From Candidatus Muiribacterium halophilum (lineage in GTDB: Bacteria; Muiribacteriota; Muiribacteriia; Muiribacteriales; Muiribacteriaceae), in contig JALOAD010000014.1 of NCBI GenBank assembly GCA_023228995.1, forward strand, positions 1 through 64,000: DNA of 64,000 bases, given 5' to 3'. Positions 16,802-25,727 of this stretch are shown here, one piece after another (positions within the stretch are counted from its first letter, which is position 1; each line of letters starts with the position of its first letter). The notes under the pieces are model-generated. The model had not been told where the DNA came from, ran no database searches, and was given only the letters and a program-made list of their open reading frames with translations. The position numbers and the translations under genes are program-made.

Positions 16802-17437
16802 CTATTTGTATATATTTTCATCATTTATATCAAAATCACCATTATTATATGTGGCTGATTTAATTTGATTATTTAACTCATTACCAATAACATATAAATT
16901 TTGTGCTTTAATTCTTTTATCTGTTCCTTTTGGACTATCTTTTATATTTTTAATAATAGTTTCTGAATATTCATTCATACCTAAACCAGTAGATACATTT
17001 GCATAATCATTAAATGTTTCACCATAAGCATCTTCCACTTCAGGATCTACCATACATAAATAAACAGATATTATCTTATCACCATATTTACTAGCTAAAT
17101 TTATATCACTTGTGAAAAAATTTGCACCATCATCAGCATATGAATAAGGGTTGTTTTGATGAAAAACATCAAAATCATTTGATGTACCATGGTAAACTAC
17201 TAATGGTTCACCATTTATATCTACTACTTTACTTGCTTTATCTGGATCATTAATCCAATCACCAAACCAATTAATAAAATTTTTAGTTCTCACTTGAAGC
17301 CATTGTTTCTGTGTTAGTTTAGTTTTTCTTCCATTTGGAGCTTTCATGAAAGTATTATTAAATATTGCATTATCTTTAATTTCTTGTTCTTCAATACTTA
17401 AATTATCAAACTCTTTATATTCTAAAATATATTTCAT
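16802..17437 (-). CDS. Putative ADP-ribosyltransferase (ART-PolyVal type)
   Basis: 211 residues from the ATG at 17437, which gives MKYILEYKEFDNLSIEEQE. The full module is present: TFMKAPNGRK, WLQVRTKNFINWFGDW, then PLVVYHGTSNDFDVF with the H-G-T entry. ANFFTSDINLASKYG follows, then VYLCMVDPEVED. The end reads NNQIKSATYNNGDFDIN. The start lies 2 bases past the previous stop, so translation is probably coupled. Confidence 0.75.
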   Translation of the reverse strand: MKYILEYKEFDNLSIEEQEIKDNAIFNNTFMKAPNGRKTKLTQKQWLQVRTKNFINWFGDWINDPDKASKVVDINGEPLVVYHGTSNDFDVFHQNNPYSYADDGANFFTSDINLASKYGDKIISVYLCMVDPEVEDAYGETFNDYANVSTGLGMNEYSETIIKNIKDSPKGTDKRIKAQNLYVIGNELNNQIKSATYNNGDFDINDENIYK

Positions 17438-17438
17438 A

Positions 17439-18038
17439 CTATTTGTATATATTTCCATTATTTATATCAAAATCACCATTATTATATGTGGCTGATTTAA
17501 TTTGTGTTGGTTCGAATACAATATATTCTTTAGTTCCTTTAATAGCATATTTATCTGTTTGTCTTTTAGTAAATACTCCACCATCTTTATATTTATTTGA
17601 CGACATTATAGCACCAGCACCAGCACCATCAAAACCATCATAATTAGGATCTATTATTTTAAGATATACTGCATATATATGTCCATTTGGTCCTGCAAAT
17701 TTTTTAGCAAAATCATTAGAATTTGAAAAATAAAGACCACCACCAAATTTACGAGATGGTTTAAAAACTTCAAACTCTTTAATAGTCCCATGATAAACTA
17801 TCTTAGGTTCACCATTTTCATCTACAATCTTACTTGAATTTTCTGGGTCATTTAACCAATCACCAAACCAATTAATAAAATTCTTAGTCCTTACTTGAAG
17901 CCAATTTTTAATATTCAATTTAGTCTTTTTACCATTTGGAGCTTTCATGAAAGTATTATTAGAAATTGCTTTATCTCTAATATCCTGCTCCTCAATAGTT
18001 AAATTATCAAATTCCCTGAATTCTAAGATATGTTTCAT
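17439..18038 (-). CDS. Putative ADP-ribosyltransferase (ART-PolyVal type)
   Basis: 199 residues from the ATG at 18038, giving MKHILEFREFDNLTIEEQD. It contains KNWLQVRTKNFINWFGDW, IVYHGTIKEFEVF, and the compact strand RKFGGGLYFSNSNDFAKKFA. The C-terminal YIVFEPTQIKSATYNNGDFD includes the glutamate expected just before QIKSA in active members. It is the most canonical of the set and the best candidate for activity. It overlaps the end of the upstream gene by 32 bases. Confidence 0.76.
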   Translation of the reverse strand: MKHILEFREFDNLTIEEQDIRDKAISNNTFMKAPNGKKTKLNIKNWLQVRTKNFINWFGDWLNDPENSSKIVDENGEPKIVYHGTIKEFEVFKPSRKFGGGLYFSNSNDFAKKFAGPNGHIYAVYLKIIDPNYDGFDGAGAGAIMSSNKYKDGGVFTKRQTDKYAIKGTKEYIVFEPTQIKSATYNNGDFDINNGNIYK

Positions 18039-19080
18039 TATTTTCATTTATATTTTCATTATTTATATCAAAATCACCATTATTGACAATTGATTTGATT
18101 TGTTTTGAAGATAAAGCAACATATTGAGTATTTATACCACCTGCTTCATCTTTATCAAATCTAGTATTTTTTATAATGATCCCATCATAACCATCATTTT
18201 TTAAATTATCTAAGTAAATATTTATAGTTTCCTCATTATTTTTCAGTGCCATACCCAATCCACCAGTATTAGCAATTTCAGCATTTTTATCTTCAATTTT
18301 ATATATATCTGTTCTAAATTGCTCATAAGCATCTGAATAAATACAATTATAATATTCATCTTCTAAAGATTTAAGTTTGTTCTTCAGTTCAAATACCATT
18401 TCACCATCTTTAATTGCTTCTTTACTATAAAGTGTTTTATTTTCAAAATAAGATCTATTATTGTTATTTATAGATTTCCCATCCATAGCCAATTGAAAAA
18501 CTTTAATAGTATCATAATCACAAATAGGATTACGAAAACTCCATTGATTATATAATGAATCAATTTCTTTTTCAATTATATCAATTTCTTTTTTTAGTGA
18601 ATTTTTAGCTTCAGTATTATCAGTAGTTTGATATATTTTTGGTGTTTTAATATTCAAGTATACTTCGAATACATTAGTTGTGCCTGAATCACCATACCAA
18701 GTTGAATTAGCAAAGTTTTTAGCAAAGTTTTTAGTTTCACCAAACCAAAAACCAACTCTTGCTACTTTTGTTGATTCACCCAATTTAGATTTATCAAATT
18801 TATCAAATTTATATCTACTACCATGATATACTACTAAAGGTTCTCCATTTTCATCCACAATTTTACTTGCATTTTTTGGATCATTAATCCAATCACCAAA
18901 CCAATTGATAAAATTCTTGGTCCTTACTTGTAACCATTGTTTTGTATTTAATATAGTCTTTTTACCATTTGGTGCTTTCATGAAAGTTCCATTAGATATT
19001 GCTATATCCTTGATTTCTTGTTCTTCTATACTTAAATTATCAAATTCTTTATATTCTAAAATATATTTTAATCTTTTCAT
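18007..19080 (-). CDS. Putative ADP-ribosyltransferase (ART-PolyVal type), long form
   Basis: 357 residues, the longest of the group. The leader MKRLKYILEYKEFDNL is followed by WLQVRTKNFINWFGDW (about 49-64), LVVYHGSRYKFDKF, and VGFWFGETKNFAKNFA. An inserted helical coiled segment (about 165-260, KEIDIIEKEIDSLYNQWSFR and onward) separates this from the second half, LKNDGYDGIIIKNTRF, then YVALSSKQIKSIVNNGDFD. Its start is near TTTTTAATATATATATT on the minus strand, so it probably leads the ART operon. Confidence 0.75.
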   Translation of the reverse strand: MKRLKYILEYKEFDNLSIEEQEIKDIAISNGTFMKAPNGKKTILNTKQWLQVRTKNFINWFGDWINDPKNASKIVDENGEPLVVYHGSRYKFDKFDKSKLGESTKVARVGFWFGETKNFAKNFANSTWYGDSGTTNVFEVYLNIKTPKIYQTTDNTEAKNSLKKEIDIIEKEIDSLYNQWSFRNPICDYDTIKVFQLAMDGKSINNNNRSYFENKTLYSKEAIKDGEMVFELKNKLKSLEDEYYNCIYSDAYEQFRTDIYKIEDKNAEIANTGGLGMALKNNEETINIYLDNLKNDGYDGIIIKNTRFDKDEAGGINTQYVALSSKQIKSIVNNGDFDINNENINENNETYLRIQGI

Positions 19081-19113
19081 AATTAATATATATATTAAAA
19101 ATAAAAAATAGAA

Positions 19114-19428
19114 ATGAGATTGAAGAAATTTTACGAATATGAGAGTATAGAAATATCTCCAGAAAGAGTTAATAAAATTATAGAAGAATTAAAAGAAATT
19201 GCATCAAATATGGAAGAGAAATCTAAATATACTGAAAAATTATTAAATGAATTAAATAATTATAAAAGTCCATCAAAAACTTCAAATGATCAGATTGATG
19301 ATTCAATTTTATCTTTATATGTAATTAAGAAAAATATATCAGATTCAATAGATAAGGTAGATAACATAGTAAATAATCTAACTAACTATATAGATGAAGG
19401 TAGAAATTTCTTATATAGTGAAAATTAA
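19114..19428 (+). CDS. Small coiled-coil protein with capsid-targeting-like start
   Basis: 104 residues beginning MRLKKFYEYESIE, similar to the shared leader. The rest is amphipathic helix with heptads, SPERVNKIIEELKEIASNME and onward, then a second helix to the end. No function can be assigned. It diverges from the ART operon across 33 bases that contain a nearly symmetric AATATATATATT element usable in both directions. Confidence 0.6.
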   Translation: MRLKKFYEYESIEISPERVNKIIEELKEIASNMEEKSKYTEKLLNELNNYKSPSKTSNDQIDDSILSLYVIKKNISDSIDKVDNIVNNLTNYIDEGRNFLYSEN

Positions 19429-19429
19429 A

Positions 19430-19457
19430 AAAGAAATTATATTTCTATAATTTCTTT
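19430..19457. terminator. Bidirectional intrinsic terminator
   Basis: AAAGAAATTATA pairs with TATAATTTCTTT across a 4-base loop, between convergent genes. Confidence 0.75.
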
Positions 19458-19995
19458 ATTTATCATCTCTATTTATCATATAAGGTGGTATATTTCCTTT
19501 TATACAAACTGATCTACCATAAACTATACTATCTGCTAATGTATTTCTTATATCATTAGAATCTTCAACATTTCTCTTATTAAATAATTGATCTTTATCA
19601 GGTTTCAATAATCTAATTGGTACATCAACTGTATATACTATACTACCATATGGATTTCCTAATTCACCAAACATTTTAGCAGTACTTTCAAAAGGTGATA
19701 AATATACATAACCAAATGAAGAAGATAAGCTATTTACATTTTTAACACTTGTTTTTTTAATTCCTTGCTCTAATATATTATGATTAGTACTAGTACCATG
19801 ATATAATCTAATTAAAGTATTTGGATTATTTTTTAACCATCTATTCATTTCATTTAAGTCTTTACGAGAAGGTGCATTAGTATATAAAACATCACCAAAT
19901 ATATCCTCTATATGTACTACTTTATTAGTGATATCTAATAGATTATAATCTATTTGTGTATTATAAGCCTCATTAAAATTCTGTAAATATTTCAT
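19456..19995 (-). CDS. Putative ADP-ribosyltransferase-fold protein with capsid-targeting-like start
   Basis: 179 residues, beginning MKYLQNFNEAYN. The centre has LIRLYHGTSTNHNILEQGIK, then SSFGYVYLSPFESTAKMFGE and SIVYTVDVPIRLLKPD. This is the pattern of small ADP-ribosyltransferase or RNA 2'-phosphotransferase-like folds (H-G-T, then a YLS strand). It lacks the WFGDW module of the others, so it comes from a different branch. The catalytic glutamate cannot be placed with certainty. Confidence 0.6.
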   Translation of the reverse strand: MKYLQNFNEAYNTQIDYNLLDITNKVVHIEDIFGDVLYTNAPSRKDLNEMNRWLKNNPNTLIRLYHGTSTNHNILEQGIKKTSVKNVNSLSSSFGYVYLSPFESTAKMFGELGNPYGSIVYTVDVPIRLLKPDKDQLFNKRNVEDSNDIRNTLADSIVYGRSVCIKGNIPPYMINRDDK

Positions 19996-19997
19996 TT

Positions 19998-20465
19998 TTA
20001 CATTTTTATATTTTTATATGCTTTTAATAAAATATCACGAGTATCTTTTAACCCATCCCATTTATGTTTTTCTTTAATTACATTATTTGGTAATTGATTA
20101 AGCCAATAGTCATCATAAAAATGAAAAGATACCTGACCAAAAGGAAATTCAAAATATAATACTTCATATCCTTTCTCGTCTTCATCTAAATAAACATCTA
20201 TTTTAGCATTTTTAGCAACTTTAACTGCTTTAACTAAATAGAAACTTTTATAATAATAAAGATCATTTTTTATTTGATTATAACTTAAATTATCATTATA
20301 AAGTATTTTTTCAATCTGTTTATAGTGAAGTTCATCTTTATATATGGTTATACCTTTAGCAGCATCTGAATAATTTTGAGCTATTAAGCAATATTTAACA
20401 ACATTCTTAATTTCATCATAATTATAATAATTATCTGATTCATTAAACAATTTTATATATTTCAT
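19998..20465 (-). CDS. Unknown small protein with capsid-targeting-like start
   Basis: 155 residues, beginning MKYIKLFNESDNYYNYDEIK. A helical N-terminal half (CLIAQNYSDAAKGITIYKDE) leads to a beta-rich middle, DVYLDEDEKGYEVLYFEFPF followed by GQVSFHFYDDYW. No known motif was found. It lies between the ART-fold gene and the DUF5856-like gene, 2 bases from each, so it is co-translated with them. Confidence 0.62.
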   Translation of the reverse strand: MKYIKLFNESDNYYNYDEIKNVVKYCLIAQNYSDAAKGITIYKDELHYKQIEKILYNDNLSYNQIKNDLYYYKSFYLVKAVKVAKNAKIDVYLDEDEKGYEVLYFEFPFGQVSFHFYDDYWLNQLPNNVIKEKHKWDGLKDTRDILLKAYKNIKM

Positions 20466-20467
20466 TA

Positions 20468-20950
20468 TTATTTTAATGTTTTCAATTTATATAATGTCTT
20501 ATAAATCAATATTAATACTTCATCAACAATACTTAATAAATGTGTGTCATCAGGCAATATACAATTTTTATTATTTTTGATAAAATCAGCTAATTCTATA
20601 AAATAATCTATTTTATCTTTAGATAATGTAATATCAGGATTAATTATATCATAATTTTCAATTATATCATATTGACCTTGATATACTTCAATTAATTCAT
20701 CAATTAATTCTAATATATTATCATAATATTCATTTAATGCCAAATGGGCAACATAAGAACCTTCCCCTTGTATTTGTAAATGATATATATGAGCAACTTC
20801 TCTACTTTCAAATAATTTAGAGAAAAATTTAGCTATATCAGTTTGATATGCTACTTGAGTGATTTGCACATCTTCTATTTGATCTGATTCATCAGATTCT
20901 TTTATTATAATAGGTTTTTTAATAGGTTTGAAATCTGAAAACTTTTTCAT
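20468..20950 (-). CDS. DUF5856/Dps-like helical-bundle protein
   Basis: 160 residues. The core, REVAHIYHLQIQGEGSYVAH then LALNEYYDNILELIDELIEV and YQGQYDIIENYD, fits a phage family (DUF5856) that looks like a ferritin/Dps four-helix bundle with conserved H and E residues. In phages its role is not established; binding of metal or DNA is a guess. The basic start MKKFSDFKPIKKP differs from the main leader but resembles the start of the Nudix protein at 49558. Confidence 0.6.
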   Translation of the reverse strand: MKKFSDFKPIKKPIIIKESDESDQIEDVQITQVAYQTDIAKFFSKLFESREVAHIYHLQIQGEGSYVAHLALNEYYDNILELIDELIEVYQGQYDIIENYDIINPDITLSKDKIDYFIELADFIKNNKNCILPDDTHLLSIVDEVLILIYKTLYKLKTLK

Positions 20951-20974
20951 ATTGATTGTTTTTATTTGTATATA

Positions 20975-21235
20975 TTAAAATCTAATATCATTATTATTTT
21001 TATTAAAATCACCATTATTATATGTAGCTGATTTAATTTGATTAGGTTCAAATGCAATTATTTCATACAATAATTTATTTATTTTCTTACCATAACCATA
21101 ATCCATTATTCCATCATAGTTATATTTTTCCAATTCTTTAATTTTAACATCATTTTAAATTGCATTATCTTTAATATCTTGTTCTTCAATGCTTAGATCA
21201 TTAAATTCATTATATTCTAAAATATATTTAAGCAT
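20975..21235 (-). pseudogene. ADP-ribosyltransferase remnant with its catalytic core deleted
   Basis: The minus strand reads MLKYILEYNEFNDLSIEEQD plus six codons, then an in-frame TAA. The same frame then continues through KNYDG-like sequence (EKYNYDGIMDYGYGKK) and ends with AFEPNQIKSATYNNGDFN. These are the first 26 and last 60 or so residues of an ART-PolyVal protein. The WFGDW module and the YHGT site are gone. Confidence 0.75.
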
Positions 21236-22109
21236 TATATTCTATTCTTTTTTTCTCAATATCCCAAAAAAACAATATATCACTAACTCTTTCATTAAGA
21301 GCATCAATTACATCTTGTATATCATCATATCCATCAAAACATAGATTATATCTACCAAAAAATCTATGTGATGTTTCATCTTTATTTGTTATTACGAGTG
21401 ATATAAAATCACCTCTTAAAGCTGATTCATCATTATTTCTTGGATTATATGAATGGTTAGATATTCTCATTTGAATATGACCTACTTTTTCATCTTCTAA
21501 ATCATATATATTAATTCTACAATATTTACCTGATGCACAATCACTCCAATCTATTTTAAGTTCATATCCATCAATTTCATAAGTATCAAGCAATCCTTCA
21601 CCTGTTCTAAATCTATCACGTACCATATCATGTAAATTATCAACTTCAACATTAGGTGGATCAAAACTTTTTGATGCAATGATATCATCACTTATTTTAA
21701 TATCTGATGGAAAATCTATTATCTGATACACATCTAATAATTCATCTTCTAAATCATATATCTCACCATTTTTATCTATCCAACCTTCCTTAAAAAATAT
21801 TCTAGTTACCTTAACTGGACTATAACCATCTTTCACATCAGTATAACTACCACATATTTCTAAATCTTTTAATGCAGATTCTAAATTATCAAATATACTA
21901 ATATCTGGATCAGTATTATCATAATAATGCCATTCATTAACATAATTAGGTACATAAACCTTTTCTTGTTTATATTCAACATCATCTGGTTCATAATCAT
22001 CATCAATTCTGATTATACCAGTTTTTATATAACCTTGTTCATCTATTTGTCTATATTTTTTAAGGTTTTCATCCTTATTATACTGATTATATTCTAAAAT
22101 GTATTTCAT
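21228..22109 (-). CDS. Unknown protein with capsid-targeting-like start
   Basis: 293 residues, beginning MKYILEYNQYNKDEN. It is rich in D, E and Y and mostly beta-strand: GYIKTGIIRIDDDYEPDDVE, VKVTRIFFKEGWIDKNGEIY, and a C-terminal domain with ELKIDWSDCASGKYCRINIY and HIQMRISNHSYNPRNNDES. No known family was recognised. It overlaps the ART remnant by 8 bases and follows the next small gene by 1 base, so it sits in the same operon. Confidence 0.65.
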   Translation of the reverse strand: MKYILEYNQYNKDENLKKYRQIDEQGYIKTGIIRIDDDYEPDDVEYKQEKVYVPNYVNEWHYYDNTDPDISIFDNLESALKDLEICGSYTDVKDGYSPVKVTRIFFKEGWIDKNGEIYDLEDELLDVYQIIDFPSDIKISDDIIASKSFDPPNVEVDNLHDMVRDRFRTGEGLLDTYEIDGYELKIDWSDCASGKYCRINIYDLEDEKVGHIQMRISNHSYNPRNNDESALRGDFISLVITNKDETSHRFFGRYNLCFDGYDDIQDVIDALNERVSDILFFWDIEKKRIEYNA

Positions 22110-22110
22110 A

Positions 22111-22302
22111 TTATTCTTTCAATTTTGCTATATCATTAATAATATAATTACCAGTTGATTCTTCAATTCCTTGTAATATACTATCAGCTAAATATCCAGC
22201 CTCACCTTCATTCTCAGCCTTTACTTCTAATTCAATTTCAGCTTTAATAATGTATGAATTATTTGATTCTATTTTTTCTACAATTTTTGTGAATTTTTTC
22301 AT
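22111..22302 (-). CDS. Small unknown phage protein
   Basis: 63 residues: a basic start MKKFTKIVEKIE, then a beta-alpha unit (YIIKAEIELEVKAENEGEAG, then YLADSILQGIE). The AENEGEAGYLAD pattern recurs in small phage proteins of unknown role. It is the first gene of its minus-strand operon and is divergent from the repeat array. Confidence 0.6.
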   Translation of the reverse strand: MKKFTKIVEKIESNNSYIIKAEIELEVKAENEGEAGYLADSILQGIEESTGNYIINDIAKLKE

Positions 22303-22315
22303 TTGATATATTTTA

Positions 22316-22334
22316 TTTTTAATATATATTAAAT
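22316..22334. promoter_or_regulatory. Symmetric AT element between divergent operons
   Basis: TTTTTAATATATATTAAAT reads almost the same on both strands and lies between the minus-strand operon and the first gene of the repeat array. It could serve as a promoter core for both. It is the only clear promoter-like site before the 17-kb array. Confidence 0.4.
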
Positions 22335-22343
22335 ATGAAAAAT

Positions 22344-23270
22344 ATGAAATACTTAAAAATGTTTAATGAATCTATAAATAGATCAGATATTGATGCTATT
22401 TGTGAAAAATATAATATTAAAAAATATACTATAAATGATGATGACACCATTGATGTAAATGGTGATGTTGATTTATCCAATAGAAAATTAAAAGTGCTAC
22501 CCTTAAAATTTGGGAAAGTAATAGGTGATTTTAATTGTAGTAATAATGAATTAACCAATTTAATGGGTTCTCCTTATTATGTATTAGGAAATTTTTTATG
22601 TAATAATAACAATCTAATTAGTCTTAAAGGTTCACCAGATAAAATTATTTTAGATTTTAATTGTTCTAATAATAGATTAAAAACCTTAAAATATGTACCT
22701 AAATATATAGGTGTAGATTTTGATTGTTCCAATAATTACATAATAGACTTAAATTATATGCCAGAACATATTGGTTATTGTTTCATTTGTCAATTTAATG
22801 AGTTGACTTCTCTCAATGGATGTCTACAAACCATAGAACATAGTTTTGATTGCAGTCATAATAAACTCACATCATTAGAAGGTGGTCCGACAATAGTTAA
22901 TTATAATTATAATTGTGAATTTAACAAATTGACTTCGTTGAAAGGGGCACCTAAGATATGTGGTAATTTATTTTCATGTAATCATAATAATATAAAATCA
23001 TTAGATTATTACCCAAAACAAATAAGAAATATTAAACATATTGGAAATCCAATAAACCTAATATTAGATTTAATACTTAAATATAATTATGTTGAATATA
23101 CAAAAACTCGGGATGATAAAGATAACATAGATGAATTTATAGATAGAGAAATAATACAACAAGATAAATTATTGGTAAATAGATTAGTAGAATTCTTATA
23201 TGATATAGATAAACCAACAACCAGAGAAGAACTCATAGAGTTATTAAAAAATGATTATGAAATACGATGA
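22344..23270 (+). CDS. Repeat-array gene 1 (7 middle units, most diverged)
   Basis: 308 residues from the ATG at 22344, which gives the leader MKYLKMFNESINRSD; an ATG three codons upstream is also possible. Its units deviate most from the consensus (LKTLKYVPKYIGVDFDCSNN, IIDLNYMPEHIGYCFICQFN), and its linker (NYVEYTKTRDDKDN) is unique. As the first and most divergent member it may be closest to the founder, or be under less gene conversion. Confidence 0.88.
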   Translation: MKYLKMFNESINRSDIDAICEKYNIKKYTINDDDTIDVNGDVDLSNRKLKVLPLKFGKVIGDFNCSNNELTNLMGSPYYVLGNFLCNNNNLISLKGSPDKIILDFNCSNNRLKTLKYVPKYIGVDFDCSNNYIIDLNYMPEHIGYCFICQFNELTSLNGCLQTIEHSFDCSHNKLTSLEGGPTIVNYNYNCEFNKLTSLKGAPKICGNLFSCNHNNIKSLDYYPKQIRNIKHIGNPINLILDLILKYNYVEYTKTRDDKDNIDEFIDREIIQQDKLLVNRLVEFLYDIDKPTTREELIELLKNDYEIR

Positions 23271-23941
23271 AATATATAAGGACATTTAATGAATCTACAA
23301 ACACCTCAGAAATTGAAGCTATTTGTGAAAAATATTATATTAAAAACTACATAATTAATGAAGATGGTTCTATTGATGTAAATGGAAATGTTAACTTAAA
23401 AAGAAATAATTTAAGAGTGTTACCTTTGAAAATTAGAAATGTTAATGGTAATTTTAATTGTGCTTATAATAAATTAACAAACTTGAATGGTTATCCACAA
23501 CATGTAGATGAAGGTTTTAGTTGTGATAATAACCAATTAACTAATTTAATAAGTGCACCCCAATATGTAGGTGGATATTTCTCTTGTGAAGATAATCAAT
23601 TAACAAGTTTAGAAGGTGCTCCTAAAAGAGTTTATGGTGATTTTTTTTGTAGAAATAATAAACTTAAAAATATAGATTATTTACCTAAAACTTATAAGAA
23701 ATTAGGTATTAACGGAAATCCAATTTCTAAAATATTAGATTTATTTACTAAACCTGATGAATATGGTCGGATATCTAATACAATAGATAAAGAATTAATA
23801 TCTGAATTTATAGATAGAGAAATAATACAACAAGATAAATTATTGGTAAATAGATTAGTAGAATTCTTATATGATATAGATAAACCAAAAACCAGAGAAG
23901 AACTCATAGAGTTATTAAAAAATGATTATGAAATACGATGA
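23267..23941 (+). CDS. Repeat-array gene 2 (3 middle units)
   Basis: 224 residues. Leader MKYIRTFNESTNTSE. The middle units are still divergent (LTNLNGYPQHVDEGFSCDNN, LTNLISAPQYVGGYFSCEDN). The linker is of the TKPDEYGRISN type. Start overlaps the previous stop as ATGA. Confidence 0.9.
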   Translation: MKYIRTFNESTNTSEIEAICEKYYIKNYIINEDGSIDVNGNVNLKRNNLRVLPLKIRNVNGNFNCAYNKLTNLNGYPQHVDEGFSCDNNQLTNLISAPQYVGGYFSCEDNQLTSLEGAPKRVYGDFFCRNNKLKNIDYLPKTYKKLGINGNPISKILDLFTKPDEYGRISNTIDKELISEFIDREIIQQDKLLVNRLVEFLYDIDKPKTREELIELLKNDYEIR

Positions 23942-24741
23942 AATATATAAGGACATTTAATGAATCTACGAACACTTCAGAAATTGAAGCTATTTGTGAA
24001 AAATATAATATAAAAAACTACATAATTAATGATGATGGTTCTATTGATGTAGATGGTCATGTTGATTTATATGGAAAAAGTTTAAAAGAGTTACCTTTGA
24101 AATTTAGAAATGTTATTGGGAATTTTTATTGTAGTGATAATAAATTAACATCCTTAGAGGGTGCTCCTCAAAGTATAGGTGGGAATTTTTATTGTATTTC
24201 TAATCAATTAACTTCTTTGGTGGGTTGTCCTCAATATATAGGTGGTGAATTTAATTGTAGTTATAATCAATTAACAACCTTAGAAGGTGCTCCACAAAGT
24301 GTAGGTGGGGATTTTTATTGTATTTCTAATCAATTAACTTCTTTGGTGGGTTGTCCTCAAAGTATAGGTGGGAATTTTGAATGTGCTGCTAATAAATTAA
24401 CATCTTTAGAGGGTAGTCCTAAAAGAGTAGGTGGTGGTTTTTTGTGTTATTCTAATAAACTTAAAAATATAGATTATTTACCAAAATATTATAAAGAATT
24501 ATTTATAGGAGATAATCCAATTTATAAAATAATAAAGTTATTTATAACATCTTATAGGACAGGAACTATATATGATAATAGAGAAAATAAAGATTTAATT
24601 ATGGATTTTATAGATAGAGAAATTATCCAACAAGATAAATTATTAGTAAATAGATTAGTAGAATTCTTAGATGATATAGGAAACCCAAAATCTAAAGAAG
24701 AACTCATAGAGCTATTAAAAAATGATTATGAAATACGATGA
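23938..24741 (+). CDS. Repeat-array gene 3 (5 middle units)
   Basis: 267 residues, one more than the 21-step series because of a linker variant (SYRTGTIYDNRENK) shared in part with gene 10. LTSLVGCPQ and L-TLEGAPQ units alternate, and two units end in the same FYCISNQ, suggesting an internal two-unit duplication. Confidence 0.9.
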   Translation: MKYIRTFNESTNTSEIEAICEKYNIKNYIINDDGSIDVDGHVDLYGKSLKELPLKFRNVIGNFYCSDNKLTSLEGAPQSIGGNFYCISNQLTSLVGCPQYIGGEFNCSYNQLTTLEGAPQSVGGDFYCISNQLTSLVGCPQSIGGNFECAANKLTSLEGSPKRVGGGFLCYSNKLKNIDYLPKYYKELFIGDNPIYKIIKLFITSYRTGTIYDNRENKDLIMDFIDREIIQQDKLLVNRLVEFLDDIGNPKSKEELIELLKNDYEIR

Positions 24742-25727
24742 AATACTTAAAAAATTTTAATGAAAATATAAATACAACTGAGATTGATTCTATTTGTGAA
24801 AAATATAATATAACTAATTATACTATAAATGATAATGGTTCTATTGATGTAGATGGTGAAGTTGATTTATATAATAAAAAATTAAAAGTATTACCTTTGA
24901 AATTTAGAAATGTTATTGGTAATTTTAAATGTAGTTATAATAAACTAACATCATTAAAAGGTAGTCCTCAAACTGTAGGTGGGGATTTTTATTGTAGTAG
25001 TAATCAATTAACATCCTTAGAGGGTGCTCCTCAAAGTATAGGTGGGAATTTTAATTGTTATAAATGTCAATTAATCACCTTAGAGGGTGCTCCACATACT
25101 ATAGGTGGGGATTTTGATTGTAATGATAATCAATTAATATCCTTAGAGGGTGCTCCCCAAAGAGTAGGTGGTGTTTTTTCTTGTTATGATAATCAATTAA
25201 CATCATTAGAGGGTAGTCCTCAAAGTGTAGGTAGGGGATTTTATTGTAGTGGTAATCAATTAACCTCCTTAGAAGGTGCTCCCCAAAGAGTAGGTGGTGG
25301 TTTTTCTTGTATTTCTAATCATTTAACATCTTTAGAGGGTGGTCCTCAAAATATAGGTGGGATTTTTAATTGTAGTGGTAATCAGTTAACTTCTTTAGTA
25401 GGTGGTCCTAAAAGAGTAGGTGGTGGTTTTTTGTGTTATTCTAATAAACTTAAAAATATAGATTATTTACCAAAATATTATAAAGAATTAGATATATCTA
25501 ATAATCCAATTTCTAAAATAATAGATTTATTTACTAAACCTGATGAATATGGTCTGATATCTAATAGAGAAGATAATGAATTAATTATGGATTTTATAGA
25601 TAGAGAAATGATACAACAAGATATACTATTAGTTAATAGATTAGTAGAATTCTTATATGATATAGATAAACCAAAAATCAGAGAAGAACTCATAGAGTTA
25701 TTAAAAAATGATTATAAAATACGATGA
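24738..25727 (+). CDS. Repeat-array gene 4 (8 middle units)
   Basis: 329 residues. Leader MKYLKNFNENINTTE. One unit has the rare form FNCYKCQLITLEGAPHTIGG, which reappears in genes 13 and 20 and marks exchange between distant members. The linker is TKPDEYGLISN and the tail has the EMIQQDILL variant. Confidence 0.9.
   Translation: MKYLKNFNENINTTEIDSICEKYNITNYTINDNGSIDVDGEVDLYNKKLKVLPLKFRNVIGNFKCSYNKLTSLKGSPQTVGGDFYCSSNQLTSLEGAPQSIGGNFNCYKCQLITLEGAPHTIGGDFDCNDNQLISLEGAPQRVGGVFSCYDNQLTSLEGSPQSVGRGFYCSGNQLTSLEGAPQRVGGGFSCISNHLTSLEGGPQNIGGIFNCSGNQLTSLVGGPKRVGGGFLCYSNKLKNIDYLPKYYKELDISNNPISKIIDLFTKPDEYGLISNREDNELIMDFIDREMIQQDILLVNRLVEFLYDIDKPKIREELIELLKNDYKIR

Noticed and set aside
17500-17520. 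GGTTCGAAT as a tRNA T-loop
   Set aside because: It lies inside an ADP-ribosyltransferase gene, and no cloverleaf can be formed around it.
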